Shown here one piece after another: positions 60,403 to 64,000 of a stretch of DNA of 64,000 nt. The notes below the pieces were generated by a model, which was given only the letters and a program-made list of their open reading frames with translations, did no database searches and was not told the origin of the DNA. Location of the stretch: NCBI RefSeq assembly GCF_040359615.1, contig NZ_CP132942.1, positions 1,178,001 to 1,242,000 of the forward strand, in the 5' to 3' direction. Each line of letters begins with the position of its first letter. Positions within the stretch are counted from its first letter, which is position 1. Position numbers and translations under genes: made by a program. The stretch is from Tunturibacter psychrotolerans. GTDB taxonomy: Bacteria > Acidobacteriota > Terriglobia > Terriglobales > Acidobacteriaceae.

Positions 60403-61707
60403 TCAGGCAGACTGTGTGGCTGCGGGTTTTGGTTCCATCCAGATCTTTCCGACTGTCATCAGGACTACGAGCATGGCGGCGCAGAGGGCGAAGACCGGAC
60501 GCACGCCGATGTAATGGGTGAGAATGCCGGAGAGGACAAGGCCTGAGATCTGCGCGGTGAAGATGATGGACATGAAGGTGGAGCCTACGCGGCCCATCAG
60601 CTCTGGGGGCGTGGCTTTCTGGAAGAGAGTTTGCGAGGGAACGATGATTCCTGCGACTGAGAAGCCGATGATGAGGTTGCCGAGGATGGTCGACCAGAGG
60701 TGAGGCAGCAGCGTGAGGATGACGAGACCGACGGCGATGCCGCATAGGCCGGAGTAGACGAGGAGCGTGTCCTTTAATTTTTTGCCGAAGGTGTTGAGGC
60801 CGTTGATGCCGATGAGCATTCCGAGGCCGATCATGGCGGAGGCGATGGCGAAGGACTTGGTGGATGCGTGGAGGGAGTCGCGCACGTAGATTGCGATGAG
60901 CGGGCCGAAGCAGCCGAGAACGAACATGCCCGCTGCCATGGCTAGGATGACGAAGAGCAGGGCTGCGTGGTGCACGATGAAGTCGATGCCTTGTTTCATG
61001 TCGAGCCACACTTTGCCGATTGCGGAGCTGCCTGCTGCATCGGTTGTTGGCGCGGCTGCTTTTGGTCCGGGGGCCAGGAAGGTGACGGAGGCGATCAGCA
61101 AGGCGGAGCCGACGAAGCTGACGGAGTCGAAGGCGTAGCAGCTGCGGGCTCCGAGATAGGAGACCATGAGGCCGGCGATGGCAGGGCCGATGATGCGCAT
61201 GCCGAACATGACCTGCTGCATGAGCGCGTTGGCGGAGCGGAGGCCGTGTAGTGGGACTGCGGAGCGGATGGCGACTCCCTGGGCCGGGCCGAAGAAGCTG
61301 GAGATGACGCTGATGGCGGCGAGGATCGCGTAGAAGTGCCAGATCTGCGTGGCGAAGATGAGCAGGAGGCAGAGGCCCGCGCGGATAGAGTCGCTTGAGA
61401 CCATGGTGGGCTTGAGCGGCCAGCGGTCGACGAAGACTCCGGCCAGGATGCCGAGGACCGCGATGGGGAGCATGTAGGCGATCTGGACGCCGGTGACCTG
61501 CTGGGCGTTGGCGTGCAACTTGAAGGTGATGACGTTGATGACGGCGAAGAGGGCGAGGAAGTCGCCGAAGACGGAGATGATCTGCGCGTACCAGAGACGG
61601 CGCATCATGGGGACGCGCAGGACATCGCCCATGGATAACGGGGCGGGGAGTTCGGGATCGATGACGGGATTCTGCTGGGCCGCGGTGGGGTTTGCGGTTG
61701 TGCTCAT
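60403..61707 (-). CDS. MFS transporter (DHA3/EntS-like)
   Basis: 434 residues, about 12 membrane helices. The start SMGDVLRVPMMRRLWYAQII and the loop GVFVDRWPLKPTMVSSDSIR mark the MFS_3 branch, as for the transporter at 38980. The central loop has AAAPTTDAAGSSAIGKVWLD. Macrolide or siderophore export is the usual role of this group. A likely promoter upstream reads TTGGAA (61763-61758) and TACTAT (61738-61733) on the minus strand, spacing 19; AAGGA precedes the ATG. Confidence 0.85.
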   Translation of the reverse strand: MSTTANPTAAQQNPVIDPELPAPLSMGDVLRVPMMRRLWYAQIISVFGDFLALFAVINVITFKLHANAQQVTGVQIAYMLPIAVLGILAGVFVDRWPLKPTMVSSDSIRAGLCLLLIFATQIWHFYAILAAISVISSFFGPAQGVAIRSAVPLHGLRSANALMQQVMFGMRIIGPAIAGLMVSYLGARSCYAFDSVSFVGSALLIASVTFLAPGPKAAAPTTDAAGSSAIGKVWLDMKQGIDFIVHHAALLFVILAMAAGMFVLGCFGPLIAIYVRDSLHASTKSFAIASAMIGLGMLIGINGLNTFGKKLKDTLLVYSGLCGIAVGLVILTLLPHLWSTILGNLIIGFSVAGIIVPSQTLFQKATPPELMGRVGSTFMSIIFTAQISGLVLSGILTHYIGVRPVFALCAAMLVVLMTVGKIWMEPKPAATQSA

Positions 61708-61778
61708 CGGGATTCCTTTTGGGTGATGCTAAATAGTACGGGATTGGGTGGAGTCAGTTCCAAGAATCAGATCTTGAA

Positions 61779-62528
61779 TTAGTTCCAGGAATCGACCGTA
61801 ACGAACCGGATCTCTGGTTGATTTTTATAATGCTGAAGAATCAGGGATGTGGCCTCGACGCTGGGCAGACGCGGCTGGCCAAGACCTGCCTGTCCGCCGT
61901 CGTGTAGCACGATATTGGATGAGCGATTTTGTCGCTGGTTGCGGAGAATTCCGCTTAGGGTGCGGTCTGCGATTTCTCGAGCGCTGATGGGCTTCCAGTC
62001 GCCGGGGAGGAGGTTCCACTGGACGGGGGTGAGGCCTAGCTCGTGCGCGATGCGAAAGACCGCGGGACGGCGTGCACCGTGGGGGGCGCGGAAGTAGCGG
62101 ACGGGAGCGCCGAGAGTGTCTTCGATTGTGGCGTTGCAGTGGGTGAGTTCTTCGCGGATGCGTGCGGTGGATTGCCACGCTAGCCACGGGTGGGTCATGG
62201 TGTGGTTGCCGATGAGGTGTCCGGCGGCTGCGATGGCGCGAGCGATGGCGGGGCGTTGCTGAACGTAGCGGCCGATGAGGAAGAAGGTGGCACGGGTGTT
62301 GTTGCGGGCGAGGACTTCGAGGAGACGTTCGGTGGCGACGTCGTTGGGGCCGTCGTCGTAGGTGAGAGCTATTTCGTTGGGGTTTTGGGGGGCGATGAGA
62401 AGTTTGCCGAAGAGCTGGGACTGCGCGGAGAGGGCGGCGTAGGTGAGGGTTCCTGCGGCGGCGGTCGCAGCGAGGAGCGCGGCAGCGGTGTATTGTGTCT
62501 GTGTCATGCCAAGGCTCACTGGCTCCAT
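61779..62528 (-). CDS. Polysaccharide deacetylase (NodB homology)
   Basis: 249 residues from ATG 62528; ATG 62507 (MTQTQYTAAAL) is an alternative. An N-terminal hydrophobic segment (AAALLAATAAAGTLTYAAL) is a membrane anchor or signal. NodB motifs: IALTYDDGPND (Asp pair), HLIGNHTMTHPWLAWQS (His-xxx-His), YFRAPHGARRPAVFRIA and IVLHDGGQ. The enzyme would remove N-acetyl (or other acyl) groups from peptidoglycan, chitin or poly-GlcNAc in the envelope. It lies upstream of the MFS gene on the same strand. Confidence 0.9.
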   Translation of the reverse strand: MEPVSLGMTQTQYTAAALLAATAAAGTLTYAALSAQSQLFGKLLIAPQNPNEIALTYDDGPNDVATERLLEVLARNNTRATFFLIGRYVQQRPAIARAIAAAGHLIGNHTMTHPWLAWQSTARIREELTHCNATIEDTLGAPVRYFRAPHGARRPAVFRIAHELGLTPVQWNLLPGDWKPISAREIADRTLSGILRNQRQNRSSNIVLHDGGQAGLGQPRLPSVEATSLILQHYKNQPEIRFVTVDSWN

Positions 62529-62811
62529 TATAGGGAGGCCGCAACCTTTGACTGGTGTGAGTTTGCGTGGGGACAGCACTGGTTTGACTTTGTATCTTGC
62601 GGAAATGGCTTGCTTTATAGGCTTCGGATGCCTACTATTCCCGAATCAATTCAACCCTTGGGGAATACTCGTTCCCGGGCACGCAGGCTGATGGGCCAAT
62701 CATGCCTTCAGGTCCGTCCTGCAGCGGATCTATCGCGCGGAAAACCGCCGATGGCTTCGCCCTGCTTACTCCGTCGCTTCTCTCACGTTCGAATCAAGGA
62801 GAAAGACTGTT

Positions 62812-63648
62812 ATGAATCTGCCAATTGGTTGCAAATGTATTGTGCTCCCTCTGTTGCTTGTTGGTTTCGTAAGCAGCGTGACTCTCACGGTCTCGGCGCA
62901 GGATAAGACGATTGCGAGTCAAAAGATATTGACGATTCAGCGCGAGTTCACCAAGCCAGGCAAGGAAGGTGCGGCCCATGAAAAGAGCGAGGCTGCGTTT
63001 GCACAGGCGATGGCTGGGGCGAAGGCTACGGACTACTACTATGCGTTGTCCTCTCTTTCGGGTCGGCCGAGGGTACTGTTTCTAAGCGCCTATCCGAGCT
63101 TTGCGGACATTGAAGCCGAGCGCAAGAAGGTGAATGGCAATGCGTCGCTTTCGGCGGAGCTTGATCGCGCGAATGAAGCCGATGGCGATCTGCTGGCGGA
63201 GACGAACTCCAGCATGTGGGTGCGAAGGGACGATCTTAGTTTGAACCAGGGATTTCGGGTGGGGGCTCGGTATGAGGAGCTGACGCAGTTCGTGGTTCGC
63301 CCGGGCCACACTGGTGAGTGGGATGAGTTGGTGAAACTGGTGATCGCCGCGTACAAGAAGGGTGTTCCGGATGCTCACTGGGGAACCTACGAGCTGGTTT
63401 ATGGCGGGGGCGGCACGTACCTGGTGATTACGACGCTAAGGTCCGGAGAGGAGATCGACGCTGACTTTGCCAAGGATCCGAAGTTCATCGAGGCATTAGG
63501 ACCAGATGGGTTGAAGAAGCTGGAGGCGTTGGAGGCTTCGTGCGTCGTGTCGAGAGAGTCCAATCTGTTCCGGATCGCACCGAAGATGAGTTATCCGCCA
63601 CCGGCGTTGGTGCAGGCTGAGCCGGACTTCTGGACCCCGAAGCCTTAG
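62812..63648 (+). CDS. Hypothetical secreted protein
   Basis: 278 residues, ATG 62812 with AAGGAG about ten bases before. Signal peptide VLPLLLVGFVSSVTLTVSAQ. The mature part has ILTIQREFTKPGKEGAAHEK, then PRVLFLSAYPSFADIEAERK, and in the second half YEELTQFVVRPGHTGEWDEL and GGGGTYLVITTLRSGEEIDA. Two strand-helix units in tandem suggest a pair of ABM/Dabb-like domains; this is inference. One Cys (ASCVVSRE). It ends before a strong terminator. Confidence 0.68.
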   Translation: MNLPIGCKCIVLPLLLVGFVSSVTLTVSAQDKTIASQKILTIQREFTKPGKEGAAHEKSEAAFAQAMAGAKATDYYYALSSLSGRPRVLFLSAYPSFADIEAERKKVNGNASLSAELDRANEADGDLLAETNSSMWVRRDDLSLNQGFRVGARYEELTQFVVRPGHTGEWDELVKLVIAAYKKGVPDAHWGTYELVYGGGGTYLVITTLRSGEEIDADFAKDPKFIEALGPDGLKKLEALEASCVVSRESNLFRIAPKMSYPPPALVQAEPDFWTPKP

Positions 63649-63669
63649 TTGTTTGGGGTATGGATGCTT

Positions 63670-63711
63670 AAAGCAAAAGCCCTGCGCTGGTTGGCGCAGG
63701 GCTTTTGCTTT
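63670..63711. terminator. Strong bidirectional terminator
   Basis: A perfect 18-bp stem (AAAGCAAAAGCCCTGCGC and its complement) with a six-base loop (TGGTTG). It ends in T-rich TTTTGCTTT on both strands and lies between the convergent secreted-protein gene and the Oar-like receptor. Confidence 0.88.
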
Positions 63712-63725
63712 GGTGCGGGTTGAGG

Positions 63726-64000
63726 TTAGTAGAGGATCTTCAGGCCGAATTGAAAGATGCGCGGCTCGAAGGTGCTTGTGATCTGACCGCCGGTAGTGGG
63801 GTTGTTGAGGACTGCCGGTGAGGTCGCGGTAGCTGGAGTGCTGAGGTTTCCACCAAGACCGCTGCCGGGAATGTAGAAGTTGGTGTGGTTGAAGAGGTTG
63901 TAAGACTCGGCACGGAACTGTACTCGAAGGCTCTCGATTGGAGTGGTGAAGGTCTTATTGAGGGCGACGTCGGTCTGGTAGAAGGCTGGCGAACGGCCGG
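63726..64000 (-). CDS. Oar-like TonB-dependent receptor, C-terminal end only
   Basis: The gene runs off the right edge; about 91 codons plus the stop are visible. They read GRSPAFYQTDVALNKTFTTP, LRVQFRAESYNLFNHTNFYI and PRIFQFGLKILY. The NLFNHTNF segment and the aromatic end are typical of the large carboxypeptidase-regulatory-domain (Oar/CarbR-TBDR) receptors that occur in many copies in acidobacteria. These are usually about 1000-1200 residues and lie in the outer membrane. The ligand is unknown. Confidence 0.88.
   Translation of the reverse strand, partial: GRSPAFYQTDVALNKTFTTPIESLRVQFRAESYNLFNHTNFYIPGSGLGGNLSTPATATSPAVLNNPTTGGQITSTFEPRIFQFGLKILY

Noticed and set aside
1..64000. CRISPR arrays, insertion sequences, prophage or integrase genes
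   Set aside because: No spaced identical repeats, transposase motifs or phage genes were seen in any frame.

Overview
The window looks like chromosomal DNA of a soil acidobacterium, most likely family Acidobacteriaceae (Edaphobacter/Granulicella/Terriglobus-like). This is inferred from several things: G+C-rich coding DNA with many GTG/TTG starts; the C-terminus of an Oar-like TonB-dependent receptor carrying the NLFNHTNF signature at the right edge; a receiver-like/DUF3052 two-domain gene; a plant-type glutaminyl cyclase; and many short secreted proteins of unknown function. I saw no rRNA, tRNA, CRISPR array, insertion sequence or phage module. The content is mostly core metabolism with envelope and accessory genes between.

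Layout. 1-10.4 kb: a cut-off hypothetical gene, a VOC protein, a secreted alpha/beta hydrolase, glycine C-acetyltransferase (kbl), a glycine-zipper lipoprotein, miaA with a small overlapping membrane-protein gene, a Tet(X)-like flavoprotein divergent from a MarR regulator across a palindromic operator, and a TonB-type protein. 10.4-19.5 kb: mog, a DedA/VTT membrane protein, a YdjM-like membrane hydrolase, gatB, two secreted unknowns, a Lys/Ala-rich histone-like protein paired with a cytosine-deaminase-like enzyme, and an APC permease. 19.5-25.9 kb: FmdB-type zinc ribbon, serA, glutaminyl cyclase flanked by a 19-bp direct repeat, a tautomerase, a class V aminotransferase (a possible SerC substitute) and yqeY. 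25.9-32.6 kb: a BtuB-like receptor divergent from a MarR/OsmC pair, RNase HI, and a three-gene sigma factor / zinc-finger anti-sigma with HEAT repeats / double-PDZ operon.

32.6-41.9 kb: FkbM methyltransferase divergent from a radical SAM protein, a secreted methyltransferase, a DsbA-like/secreted PPC-domain pair, TolC, an MFS exporter and a second TonB-domain protein. 42-47.2 kb: PEP carboxylase and a short cluster that includes a receiver-like/DUF3052 gene broken by a frameshift and a 54-residue Trm112-like zinc ribbon. 47.2-56.6 kb: folD-coaE, a DegP/HtrA protease next to a zinc-ribbon M50 protease, purN, purM, a DCC thioredoxin-like protein and hemL. 56.6-64 kb: a strongly G/T-biased intergenic block, SRPBCC protein, two MFS transporters, a methyltransferase, a secreted ABM-domain protein, a polysaccharide deacetylase and the end of an Oar-like receptor.

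Genes that probably work together: the sigma/anti-sigma/PDZ operon (envelope signalling); DegP with the M50 protease (envelope proteolysis); DsbA-like with the secreted PPC protein; two TonB-type proteins with two TonB-dependent receptors; SerA with the class V aminotransferase (serine); PurN and PurM (purines); GatB and YqeY. The best candidates for something new are the sigma/HEAT/PDZ operon, the repeat structures around the glutaminyl cyclase gene, the G/T-biased block after hemL, and the broken receiver-like/DUF3052 gene.
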